Source: Bretschneidera sinensis (taxonomy: Eukaryota > Streptophyta > Magnoliopsida > Brassicales > Akaniaceae). Taken from it: a stretch of DNA of 64,000 bases. Below are positions 33,481 through 44,695 of the stretch, in pieces. The stretch is from contig CM043698.1 in the NCBI GenBank assembly GCA_023935145.1, forward strand, positions 68,499,501-68,563,500, in the 5' to 3' direction. The notes under the pieces were generated by a model. That model made no database searches, had not been told where the DNA came from, and was given only the letters and a program-made list of their open reading frames with translations. Position numbers and translations under genes: made by a program. Each line of letters begins with the position of its first letter. Positions within the stretch are counted from its first letter, which is position 1.

Positions 33481-34952
33481 TAATAGAAATTTATTACCTC
33501 GACCAAAAATTTGCGCTTATCTTGTGCGCTCCATGTGGATGGCATTTCACTGGAAACCAAGTAATTTACAATGTACTCATACCATGGTACTTAGCTTATG
33601 GCGAATAGATGTTCGTCGGGGAAGTCATCTCGAATGGGTGGCCCATCAACAGACTCATTGAACTCCAAGTGAGACAAGTGCTATGCCACCACATTCTCCA
33701 CCCCCTTCTTATCCTTAATTGTTAAATCAAATTCATGCAAGAATAAAATCCACCTAATCAATCTTGCCTTAGCATCCTTCTTTGAAAGAAGGTACTTATG
33801 GGCTGCATGGTCAGTAAAAACAATGATAGTTATACCAATCAGATAAGCACGAAATTTATGTAGGGCAAAGATTACCGTTAGCAATTCTTTTTCAGTAGTG
33901 GAATAATTCATTTATGCATTATTAAAAGTTCTACTAGCGTAGTATACAACAAAGGGCTTCCCCTTCCTTCGTTGTCCCAAAACTGCCCCCACCGCATAAT
34001 TACTCGCGTCATACATAATCTCAAATGGTAAATTCCAATCTGGTGACTGCATAATGGGGGCAGACATAAGCCTATCAATGAGTGTTTAGAAAGCGTCCTT
34101 ACACTCTTGTGTCCAATTTAACATGGCTTCCTTAGCTAAAAGGTTACACAATAGTCTAGATATAGCAGAAAAACTCTGTATAAACCTCTTATAAAATTCG
34201 GCATGCCCAAGAAATGATATAACATCCTTAACAGTTTTGGGTATGGGCAATTTAGAGATCAATTCTATTTTTGATTTATCTACTTTGATCCCTTTTTCAG
34301 AAATTATGTGCCCCAAAACTAGTCCAGAGGGAACCATGAAATGAAATTTTTCTCAATTAAGCACTAGACCTTTTTCTTCACACCTATTTAAAACAACCTA
34401 TAAATGGAGTAGGCATGAATCAAAAGAATTGCCAAACACAGTCAAATTATCCATAAAGACTTCCATAAATTTTTCGACCATATCGCTAAATATACTCATA
34501 ATGCATCTTTGAAATGTAGCCAACACATTACATAGTCAAAAAGGCATACGTTGGAATGCATAAGTACCAAAAGGGCATGTGAATGTAGTCTTATCCTGAT
34601 TTTCTAATGCAATCTCTATCTGATAATATCTCGAATACCCGTCTAGAAAGTAATAGAAGGGATGGCCAGCTACATGTTCTAAGATTTGGTCTAAAAATAG
34701 AAGTGGAAAGTGATCCTTGCGGGTGGCGATATTAAGTTTTCTATAGTCTATGCACTTACGCCACCTTATCACTACCTTGGTAGGAATAGGCATCCCCTCC
34801 GAGTTGGTTACCACAGTTACCCCAGACTTTTTAGGTACTACTTGAGTCGGGCTAACCCATTTACTATCAGAGATAGGGTAAATGATACCCGTATCTAATA
34901 ACTTTAAAACTTCTTTTTTCATGACTTCTTTCATAGTGGGGTTAAGTCATCT
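33481..34952 (-). pseudogene. K reverse transcriptase and RNase H
   Basis: RT starts with LLDTGIIYPISDSKWVSPTQ and continues with [31 protein letters not shown] and TTFTCPFGTYAFQRMPF. The catalytic box is FMDN (34446-34457) in place of FMDD. Then HIISEKGIKVDKSKIELI, FLGHAEFYKRFI and the RNase H part ([31 protein letters not shown]). About five stops split it. Inactive, but all domains are visible and in one order. Confidence 0.85.
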
Positions 34953-36043
34953 CTAGAGGTCTCTAATGGGGTTAGCTCCATCATCTAAATGGATCCTATG
35001 GGAACATATCAAGGGGCTAATACCTTTAATGTCAGCAATTATCCATCTTAATGCTGCTTTGTGCTCACTTGACATGTCAATCAATTTCTTTTCTTGTGAA
35101 TCACTAAGTACAGAGGAAATAATAATAGCAAATGTATCACCTGGTCCCAAGAATGCATGTTTGAATCCCTCAGGTAGCATCGCTAAGTTGACCTTTGGGG
35201 TCTCCTCAGTAGATGGCTTAGGTCTCTCTCCATCTCTTGGTAACTTCTTGAAGCTTGGTTTCCATTTTCGTTCTCCTTTATCCTTTGACCCTAAAACAGC
35301 AGAAACATCGAAAACATCGTCAGGATAAAGTGAACTCTCAGAATCACAAATACCAAGGAGATACTCTAAAGATTTTGAATTTTTGCTCAAGTGAGCTTCC
35401 TTTGGGATCAATGTGTCAATCATATAAGTATGATAGCAATCATCATCATCATGTGGTTGTCTACCGATGTTGAAAATGTTGACTTCTAGAGTCATATTCC
35501 TAAAAGACAACTTCATTAGATCGTTCCTACAATTAATAAGAGCGTTAGAGGTGGCCAGGAAAGGTCTTCCTAAAATGATTGGAACTTTAGACTCCATATC
35601 AACCACAGAATGAGTATCTAGAATGAGAAAATCAACAGGATAGTAGAACTTATCTATCTGTATCAGTACATCTTCAACTATCCCCCTTGGTTGCTTAGTC
35701 GACCGGTCGGCCAACTGTAGTACCACAGATGTGGGTTTGATCTCTCCTAGACCAGTTGTAAGTAGACAATGTAAGGCATTAGGTTCACACTGGCTCCTAA
35801 ATCCAACGAAGTTTGATCGATCTCATGAGTCCCAATTTTACAGGTGATCGTGGGACACCTTGGGTCTTTATATTTGAGCAGTGTTTTTTGCTCAATCACC
35901 GCACTCACTTGCTCAATCAAGAACGTAGTATTCTTGACTTGATGCTTCCTTTTTATGATGCATAGATCCTTGATCGCCTTTATATAGGTTGGTACCCATT
36001 TAATCACATGAAGTAAAGGTAGGTTAATCGTAACTTGTTTCAT
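34953..36043 (-). pseudogene. K aspartic protease and linker
   Basis: The active-site sequence DLGASVNLMPY is at about 35797-35765, followed by LQLADRSTKQPRGIVEDVL, FLILDTHSVVDMESKVPIIL and LGRPFLATSNAL, the Athila-type protease. The linker carries DDDDCYHTYMIDTL and PEGFKHAFLGPGDTFAIII. A break near 35730-35747 separates the two open parts. The enzyme would cut the polyprotein if intact. Confidence 0.82.
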
Positions 36044-36550
36044 ATGTTTTAAGATCTCACCTTGTATTTTCGTATTTTTTCCTTTTGGTCGGAGTGCTTG
36101 GGGAAAAGGGACTTAAACCAAAAAAATTTCATTTGGCTCATTCTTGGGGGTGTTTCCCTCGTTGGTCGGAGAGGTGCTTGTAGTCATCATCTGACTTGGT
36201 CCCTCTAACACCTTACCACTCTGAGTAGTTATAGCATTGATCTCTGTGATATTTTGTGAATCTGAAGTAGAGGTTTGTGCCATATGTTGCCCTCTTGGAT
36301 TTGATTGAGGCTAACATGGGAATTTTCCTCGCTCTTGCATTACGAGAGAACTTGTTAGCTTAGTTATTTGACTTTTAATTTCCTTGTTCTCTTCTATTAC
36401 CCGTGTCACAGCAGTTTCTAATCTCTAAATAATTTTACCTTGTGACTCCATAAATGCGTTTAATTTTTCCTCTAAATGGATTCTATTAGGTTGTGCATTG
36501 TATGAGGTTGCAGGGTATGACATAGGTTGTTGTGTATGTGCGTGTGTGGG

Positions 36551-37558
36551 TTAGTTTGAGTCGAGCCTCCAGCTAAATTTTGGGTGGTTACTCCAACCAG
36601 GATTATATGTATTAGAGAAAGGATTATGAGGCTTCTTGTAAATCCCTAAGGCGTTACATTGTTCATAAAAAACCCTTCTCATCTCTGCATAAGTCGAGCA
36701 ATCCTGAGCTAAGTGTTCCACTCCCCCACAGACGAAACAAGCACCTTGTGACTCGACTCTTGCAACAGTATGTGTGAGTCTACCATCTTGGGTCTTAATT
36801 GCCTCTAACTCTCGAGTTACTCGCTCTAATTTGACTTTCATGCTATCCCCTTCCCTAAGTTGGTAGATCCTGGCCGATCTTGCTCTATTTATGCTTTCAA
36901 TAGCACTGGGCCTTGTCCAAGTGTGGGCCTTCTCAGCTAAGTCATTCAGATACTCAATTGCATCATCGGGATCCTTTTTCATAAAGTCCTCGTTGCACAT
37001 CATCTCTATGAATTAACTCTCTCTACTCGTAAGTCCCTCGTAAAAATGACTAACTACGCGCCAACTCTCGTAACCATGGTGTGGACATATATTTAACAAA
37101 TCCTTATACCTCTCCCATACCTGATATAATGTCTCACTATCCTTTTGGGAAAAGGTTGAAATTTGTCTTCTTAGACCATTAGTTTTGTGAAGTGGGAAGT
37201 ATTTATTGAAAAATGCTTGCGTTATTTCTTCCCATGAACCTATGGACCTCGGCCGCAAAGAGTATAGCCAACTCTTCGATTTGTCCTTCAAAGAAAAAGG
37301 AAAGAACCTCAGTTTAACCAAGTTAATAGCCTCTAGTCTGCCATGAAACGTGGCCACCACTTCCTCAAATTCCTTAATGTGAACATAAGGGTTTTCGCTT
37401 TCTAAACCGTGGAATGTGGGTATCAATGCTATCATGCCCGGGTTGAAATCTGTATGTGGCGTGTTTGGTGGAAACATGATGCATGATGGTGTAGATGTGC
37501 GTGTGGGATGAATGTAGTCATTTAGAGTCCTAATAGGGTCATCTCCGTGATTGTTCAT
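36551..37558 (-). pseudogene. K gag
   Basis: Two open parts in the same order as B gag: capsid (37558-37013; PYVHIKEFEEVVATFH, SWLYSLRPRSIGSW, AFFNKYFPLHKT) and nucleocapsid (37003-36551; CCHC knuckle CFVCGGVEHLAQDC, then NPGWSNHPKFSW). A stop at about 37011 divides them. 36044-36550 holds further gag C-terminal remnants with stops. Confidence 0.85.
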
Positions 37559-37809
37559 TGTGTTAGAGCTTGAACCCGTTTCACTCCTAATGTAATTCGG
37601 TGGGTATTCTAATTCTAACCAATCGTTCGTGTTCGTCTCTATCCCAACGCATATACCACCAACACTCTTTTTTTTAATTATTAATTAATTAAAAAAACTT
37701 CTTGAATAAAAGAAAACTGAAAAATAAACTAAAGCTAGAATTAAAAAGAAACTAAAAGAAAGAGTTCGGAAAGATAGTACCCGAAAACCTCTTTGTAGAC
37801 TAACGCTCT

Positions 37810-37826
37810 CCCCGGCAACAGCGCAA
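37810..37826 (-). other. primer-binding site of K, tRNA-Asp type
   Basis: Minus strand TTGCGCTGTTGCCGGGG has two mismatches to the tRNA-Asp complement and lies five bases from the LTR end. Confidence 0.85.
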
Positions 37827-37831
37827 AAATT

Positions 37832-39426
37832 TGAATTATGCCCAAATAGTACTATGCATTAGCAGTAGTATAGAATGAGGTGTCGATCTCACGAAGAGAA
37901 CGTTCTACAATCAAAGTCTCAGGCAAAAAATAGTGGAAACAAAATTAAAAATTAATATTAAGAAAATGTTGAGAATTAAATGAAACAATTGAATTAAGTG
38001 AAAGAAAATTAATAATGAGCAACACAAGGGTCCAAGAATCCGTCCTAAATTTCACAGCTTTAACTTGTATCAATTCAGTAATTATAACTCAACTACGTAT
38101 TTCACATCCCAAATACGTAATAGGAAAATAATAGTGAAAGAAATAAAATTATTCTTTTGTAAATTATTATGAGAAATCTCTTTCTTGTTTTTACAAGTAA
38201 TGCAACGGTCAATCATATATTATATCCTAAATCGACGATATATCCAGAGACAATAACACAGTAAAGGACCAGTATATATAATTAATATACTAAAATCAAT
38301 TGCATCTTAAATTCCACACATAAGAGAAGCATGACTGAACTTATATGGAAAAAAAGAACAATAATCATCGGAGTTAAATAAAATCTATGGAAGAAGAAAA
38401 TATAATTGTCTATCATACAAAAACATCAACTTCGATATTAAATAAAGGGAGCAGCTCAAAATAATTATTTAATGTTAAAAACATAAATATTAAATTAAAT
38501 ATAAGCCAAACCTGTTATGTCTAGGAGTTCATTTCTTCGCCTTGGTTGAAACTTAGCCTAGCTGATAATACATAATCACAACAGATCTCTAGAAATTCAG
38601 TGTGTATCTCTTCAGCCCCATATTCTCTGAGTCTAAAATCCTATATATATCCATATGGAGACGGCTTTGTAGACAGAAAAGTTGCCCTAGGGTTTCTGTT
38701 CAGGCCATGTGCTTTTGCTGCTGTCCAGGCCCGGTTCTGCTGCTGTCCAGGCCCGGTTCTGCTGCTGTCCAAGTCATACGTTTGCTGCTGTCCAGGCCCA
38801 GTTTTTGCTATCCAAAACTAGTCCAGTTATGATACTATCCAGGCAGTGCAAATCCCAAAAAAAATCATAACTTAATAGCTCCTTTACTTCTGCCACACTG
38901 AAATCACGCACAGCCTGACCTTTGTCTACTAAAACTGCCATAACTTTCTCTAGAAAAATAATATTTACAAGCCATAAAATTCTCCAAAAAATAGACATCT
39001 GGATCTTTCCAAGAATATATGGCTTATCTCCCGATTCTTCCTAAATAAATATAGTTTAATCCATAAAAATGACTGATCTGTACGGGTAATTCTGGCAACT
39101 TAGTGAAACTTCTTTTCACCCTTTGCTAGTGACAACATGACTGAGCAAAATGCTCAATTTATCTTTAACAGTCTAGAAATAATTGGTTTTGTTTCACTTC
39201 TCTTGGGAAACCCGGTTTCCCTACTTTGAACTGGTCCGGATGTTGTGGATTCTTTAGAACATATTTTATATATATTTTTTAAGGCTTTTTTTTTAAATCT
39301 GCAAAATACACTAAAATATAGAATTCTCCAAAGGACCACACTTATCAAGAAATTCAAAGAATAATCAAAATTAATCTCAACAAATGCATATAATTAACTC
39401 TATTTGAAGTGCATTTTCATGCCCTA
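37832..39426 (-). repeat. 5' LTR of K
   Basis: Ends (minus strand) GGGCATAATTCA at 37832. Its start would be TGATTAGGGC, but only the TAGGGC part is left at 39426, after which chromovirus sequence follows. It contains the ~22-bp repeat with CAGGCCCGGTTCTGCTGCTGTC units (38700-38815, plus strand) and a TATA box near 38640. Confidence 0.88.
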
Positions 39427-41137
39427 GGCGGCAGTCAAGGCAGAAATAAGGTAACTGAAAAGTATCTTACATTCTCCCTAAAAGTTAAATTCCTTCTGTC
39501 CAGGTATCCTGAACAATACATTTTCCTTAAAACAATCAACCCAGACATGATACACCGACAACTAATTGATCTCTAGAATCAAATCAAAATCAACCATATT
39601 CAAAGACAACAAATCAGCTTCAAACTCTTTATCATCCATACGGATTACACAACCATAATAAATAGTTTTAATCATAATTCTATCTTCAATAGAAATTTTA
39701 GCAATAAGATTATGCATCAAAGGACTAATGTAACATCAATAGACTTTATAAACACACTGGATGCAAAAGAATGAGTTGCACCAGGATCAACCAACATTAA
39801 TATGTCCACATTTTCTACATAAAAAGCACCTCAAATTAAGATAATTCTGGGATAAATATCTTATCTGATTACATCTATAACACATTCTAGTCTTTCTATC
39901 ACATTACCACATCCTCTAGGTAGTACACTCCCACTTATACCATAACTTCTAGTTCCTATAACCTATCTTTCAAATCTAGGAGTCCCACCAATATTACTCT
40001 GAGCTACAGAAGCAACAAATCCTGCTTGCCTCTAGCTCTGTATTACAATTCCCTATAACAAGGAATGCCCTTTCTATGCTAGTCACCCATCCTAAATACT
40101 CATACTTTCATTTCTAAAACCCTCAAGTCTAGTCCTCTTCAACCACTCCATATGTCATCTAAACTCCACTGTGTCCATCTCAATCTAAAGCAACATATCC
40201 AGCAAAGCAATATAAGTCAAATGTATCATTTAAGATAGTTTCAATCTAATCTTAAAATATAATCCATATAGAAACTTCTTACACTTCTTCTCCTTTATGT
40301 TACCATTTTCGATACAACTCTTGACAAGACCAAAAATATGCTATCATACTGAGCCACATTCAACATATTTTACCTCAAATAAATGAAATCTCTCTTCTGT
40401 TGGGCTCTGAAAGTATATGAGCAATATTTATAAAATAACAAGCATCATTAAACCTATTCCAAGTTAAGGGTCTATCAACATATGCACTCACCCTGGGAAG
40501 GGTATCCTCCTATTATTCTAACACTTCTTCTTCTAACTTAAACGAAGCAAATGTAACCCTCTGTCTGTCAGTCACTTGTAAAATACCAAATAATCTCTCT
40601 AAATGTTTCACCCATAGCTCATGTTTAAAAGGATTCATAGATCCTTTAAATAACAAAGCATTCAACTTAATATATCTAACAAAACAATATCCCTGCATCT
40701 CATGCATAAACTCACATTTCCCCTTTTAAACGTCTACCATTACTGGATTTACAACAACACCAGGCACTGCTTTAGCCTATTCATCAAGTTTATGCTATAG
40801 ACTATCAACTCTATCATTTGTTACAATCATTTTCTCAAGAGAATGAGCAAAAGCTTCTCTTAGCTCATCTCTTTCAACTCCAGATTCTCTCACACCCCTA
40901 CTAGTATCAATTATACTATCAACACTTTCCCTTCTAGGAAACTCACTCTAACTCAACCTTCATCTCAACCTCAGCTCGTCTAAAAATTGGGGCCTACCAC
41001 ACCCTCTCTGGTTAGCAATTCTAACTCTAGGTCTCCCATGTCCACGTGACATCCTCAGACTATGCATTAAAATATAATTTATTTTAATCTTTCACTTTCT
41101 TTCTTTTTATGCAGTCTACAGAATCATAAAACCTAAT
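39427..41137 (-). pseudogene. N gag and protease (degenerate)
   Basis: A short open part (40707-40513) with KHELWVKHLERLFGILQVTD and RVTFASFKLEEE matches the capsid region of chromovirus gag. The zinc knuckle is not clear. The protease site DPGATHSF is at about 39793-39770, and CVIRMDDKEFEADLLSLNMV follows near 39660. Many stops. The pol that should follow is absent. Confidence 0.7.
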
Positions 41138-41149
41138 GCTCTGATACCA
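41138..41149 (-). other. primer-binding site of N, initiator tRNA-Met
   Basis: Minus strand TGGTATCAGAGC, five bases from the LTR end, the usual primer of plant chromoviruses. Confidence 0.9.
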
Positions 41150-41154
41150 AAAAT

Positions 41155-43229
41155 TGTAACGACCCATCTCGGGTTGGCCACCCCTGAGATGGTGTCGTCA
41201 CATTTTGAAATCCCAGCAAGAAACATATAAAAACATCAACTGAATTATCTACATACATAAATCCTCAACTCTCAACAGGGGAGTTACATTATTAAGATCC
41301 CAACTGAAACATTATATACAACATATTATGCATGAATATTTACAAATATATATTTTTTTTTCCATTAGTCTGAAGATGTGGACCATGTGGCTTACAGATA
41401 ATGACTCAGTCTAAATATCAGCTCACCAATCTATCTGTCATGCTTGCTACCTGAAATTATTTAACAATGAGGAGTGAGCTTAACAAGCTCGGTGAATTAA
41501 ATTTACTAGAAGTATTCAATTTTTCAAATAATCTTCCAATATTCATTCATTTATATCTCATATAATTCGATAATATCATTCTATTATCACTACTCGTATC
41601 ATAATCCTCATAATTTATCAATCTCTTATTCTCATATATTTAATCATCTTGAGATAATCAATTCTACCTCATAATTACCTCGTTATGAGGTTCATAGCAT
41701 ATAATCAATCACTCAGATAATTCTTATCATAATATACTTTCATATTTCTTTCTCATCATATATGTCTCTCTGTGAGACTCATTCATCTATCAATAAATTT
41801 ACAATCAAGAATAACACTTTAGTATCTCAAGCAATAATAATCAATATTTAAAACAAAATCAATGCATCAATTTAAATTATATTATTATTTGGGAATGTCT
41901 TCCCACATGTCGACATGTTTTAGCTTAGACCGACTGCATTCCCAGTTCTTTTATTTCCAGCATATACCGAATGTCACGGTTTCATTTAGACCGATTGCCT
42001 TCCTAGTTCTTTTATTTCCAGTATATACCGGCTGTCACTGTTCTTTTATTTCATTTGGACCAGCTACCTTCCCAGTTCTTTTCATTTCATGCATATGCAT
42101 ATAAACAATAATATGAAATATGCATATGAGTAATAATATAAAACAAGCATACATTCAAACATTCAATTTAGCTATCCAACTCTTTCTCAAAATTATTATT
42201 TTTAACATATTTGTCAAATTATTTCCTCATATATCATATCAAATTATCAATCATAACTTGTCGAGAATTTCATATATCCTGTCATTATATATTTCGTCAA
42301 CTCGTTATTTCATTAATTTTACTTCTCATGTAACAAAATTTTAACGTATCAATTATTCATATCATATCCATCAACCAACTTTCACATATCATCCTATCAT
42401 AGTTTAATAACTAATTCAAATATCATCACTTTATATCTTATATTTATCTAGATTACTAAAAGTAAATCTAACTCACCACGTAGCACTTAAAGCTACCCGT
42501 GAATCAACTCCTTGCCTTTCATGTTCCTTTCAGCAATTTCGTCCGATTTTTTATCGTTAACACCTGATATAGTATTTATTTTAAATTACTAATTTATTTT
42601 TCAATTCTTCCATAATTCATACCCTTTAAATTTCTACATCAAATTCCAGAAAATTTTCATGTATGCTAAATTTCAAAAAATAAAATTCACATTATGACCT
42701 TTTGTTTTTCTTAGACCTTCCCTCAAATCTCTTTAAAATTCTCCCGTAAACCACTTCAAAATTTTAATCTTTTAACTTTTCTTTGAGTCTTTAAGTGTTT
42801 AAGAAAAAGGAGTAATTTGAATTGTAGAAAGAAGAAAACCAAACAGGATTTGGTAGGAAATAAAATAAAACAAAAACAAAAATTATATTTATATTGAAAT
42901 CTCCCTACCACCTTATTTTGCACTGTTTGGTGCTGTCTAACATGCAAATGGGTTGTGCAATTTTTTTGACAACACTTGGACTCCAGGTGTTGTCCACTGG
43001 TTTTTCTTTTTCTTTTTCTTCTTTTTACAACGTTTAGAATTTCTTTTTTTTTTTCTTGTTCTTCTTTTTACAACATCTGAAACTTTTTTTTTCTTTTCTC
43101 TTAAATGTCCAGGCCTTTTTTCAAAAGATTTATTTTATTCAATAATAAATCTTTCATATATTATTTCAATTTCATGTCATATTTATCAAATTACTTCTTT
43201 ACCCTTACTTTAAGAACATGGGTATTACA
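41155..43229 (-). repeat. 5' LTR of N
   Basis: Plus strand TGTAACGACCC to GGGTATTACA. Aligned with the M LTRs throughout; the ~36-bp minisatellite is shorter here (41925-42090). Right of it lies the CAAACC minisatellite of O. Confidence 0.87.
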
Positions 43230-43647
43230 CAAACCTACGTCCTCGTCAGCAGGCAAACCAAAGTTCTCGCCAACAGGCAAACCTAAGTCCTTATCAGTAG
43301 GCAAACCAAAGTCCTCGTCAATAGAAAAACTTAAGTCCTCATTAGAAGGCAAAATCACAAACCAAAGTCTTCGTCAGCAGGTAAACCTAAATCCTCATTA
43401 ACAAGCCAAATCACAAACTAAAGTCCTTGTCAGCAGACAAATCAAAGTTCTCATTAGCAGGTAAAATCACAAACTCAAAATCCTCATCAGTAAGCAAACC
43501 AAAGTCCTCGTCAGCAAGCAAACCAAAGTCCTCACAATAGAAACCAGTCGATCCAGAAGTATTATACGAGTGAACAGACGACAGCTCCGTCACTCCAGGT
43601 ACGTATCATTCTCATAGGTGATCCTATGACACCAACATTTCCCAACA
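43230..43647 (-). repeat. probable LTR fragment O with 24-bp minisatellite
   Basis: 43230-43530 holds about eleven copies of a 24-bp unit (CAAACCAAAGTCCTCGTCAGCAGG type, some with an 8-bp addition). On the minus strand it reads as repeats of FGLPADED. The segment ends, on the minus strand, with TGTTGGGAAATGTTGG, which looks like a copia LTR start. The rest is lost at the N junction. The LTR reading is tentative; a coding repeat of a host gene is the alternative. Confidence 0.45.
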
Positions 43648-44419
43648 ATATGTTTACTTTTATGTGCACATCATATATTTGTCGTTCTAAAATTTTGAAA
43701 TGAAACAGCGGTCACTCATAGCCTTTGATTGGAACCAGTGTTTAAAAAGGCGGAGTCTGGGCACGCCTGTGGCTCGTCCAGAGGTGAAACAGGGCTAAAA
43801 CACCCCAAGGCGTGAAACCTTTGGTGTATCTGTTGTTGGGCATGCATTTTTCGGGTCTGGGCATTTGTCCAAAGATGAGGCATATGCCTTTGATGCCCCG
43901 AGCGTACGCCCAATGCATTTTTTTTAATAAGCCATTAGCCCAATAAGATAAGGATTTGGAAGTTATGGAGGAGCTCATCAAAAGGATTTGGATCCTCATC
44001 AAAGGGCTTCAAGAGTCGTCATGTGGCTGCATCAGAGGTGTCCAATTCTTTTTTCACGGTCGACGATGCATTTATTGTAGCTATGGCCACCATGATCCGT
44101 GCTACCCCGAAGGATTTCATGGTGGTCAAGCAAGGATGAACTCGGGCTGAGTCATGGGAGAAGGAACTCAATGGAGGAGGAAGAGTTGGGTGAGTCCGTG
44201 TTTTATTTGTCTGAGAGATCTGAGGAAGAAGAAAAGGCGGTGAAATAGTGGAAGCCACCAGAGTTGCCGCAAAGTTCACAGATTGGAGTTAAGATGGTGA
44301 TAGGTTCGGCTTCTATCATTGAGTATTGAGAGAGAAGAGAGAGAGAGAAAGAGAGAAAGGGGCTTTGATTTGGGGAAGAAATGGTTGCCAACTTGCAAAG
44401 ACGAAATAGTTTTCCAACG
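43648..44419. other. unassigned low-copy-looking DNA
   Basis: Less AT-rich than its surroundings, with short frames on both strands but no protein I recognise. GGCG/GCCT-rich pieces at 43745-43915 and a GA-rich run at 44328-44370. It may be an old repeat or a degraded gene; no function is claimed. Confidence 0.35.
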
Positions 44420-44695
44420 CACTACAAGACAAAATATACCGTGGATTTGGAGAATCCACCTGTGAATTTAGCACGATTAACTTATCTCAGTCCATGATTT
44501 TTTGGGTATATATGCATGTATAAATATTTATGTATGCATGTACTTATGTATAAATATGTGTGTATTTATATACCTATACATATGTGTATGATAAATTGAG
44601 TGCGAATCATCTGCTATTAAAAAAAATAAAAATTGTGAATACCTTGTCATCATTTTTTTTTTATTGTTTGTTGGAATTTGGAACGTGCTTGTGTC
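44420..44695. mobile_element. possible CACTA element end, cut by D
   Basis: CACTACAAGACAAAATA at 44420-44436 resembles the CACTACAAGAAAA start of plant CACTA transposon inverted repeats. The following DNA is AT-rich with ATGTATAAATAT-like repeats. The other end is not visible, so this rests on a short motif only. Confidence 0.35.

Larger units (their letters stand above)
12495..39426 (-). mobile_element. Athila-like gypsy element K carrying nested elements
   Basis: Read on the minus strand: 5' LTR (39426-37832), PBS (37826-37810), gag, protease, RT, RNase H, integrase interrupted by element M, a 3' untranslated region, polypurine tract (13277-13266) and a partial 3' LTR (13265-12495). The gag and protease wording (SRPRSIGSW, DLGASVNLMPY, ILGRPF) is of the Athila type. 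Both outer ends are damaged: the 3' LTR lacks its R-U5 part and the 5' LTR lacks its last few bases, so no TSD can be found. Confidence 0.85.
39427..43229 (-). mobile_element. chromovirus fragment N: 5' LTR, gag, protease
   Basis: Minus-strand order: LTR (43229-41155), PBS (41149-41138), gag, protease. It stops at the K LTR. Same family as M, which has the opposite set (pol and 3' LTR, no gag). They could be independent truncated copies or parts separated by rearrangement. Confidence 0.82.

Noticed and set aside
34966..35328. 120-codon plus-strand frame, and 59701-60129 plus
   Set aside because: Antisense shadows of the K protease/linker and the E gag-RT remnant.
38600..38832. Overlapping frames with CCCPGPVLLLS repeats
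   Set aside because: The 22-bp minisatellite in the K LTR read in frame.
41138..41149. tRNA-like sequences (also 5561-5572, 20817-20833)
   Set aside because: Only the 3'-end complement is present; these are retrotransposon primer-binding sites, and no cloverleaf is seen.
43230..43530. CRISPR-like array
   Set aside because: Units are contiguous and degenerate without unique spacers; the setting is a plant nuclear genome.
43956..44279. Host gene in the less AT-rich segment
   Set aside because: Frames are under 90 codons, overlap on both strands and show no recognisable domain or splice pattern.
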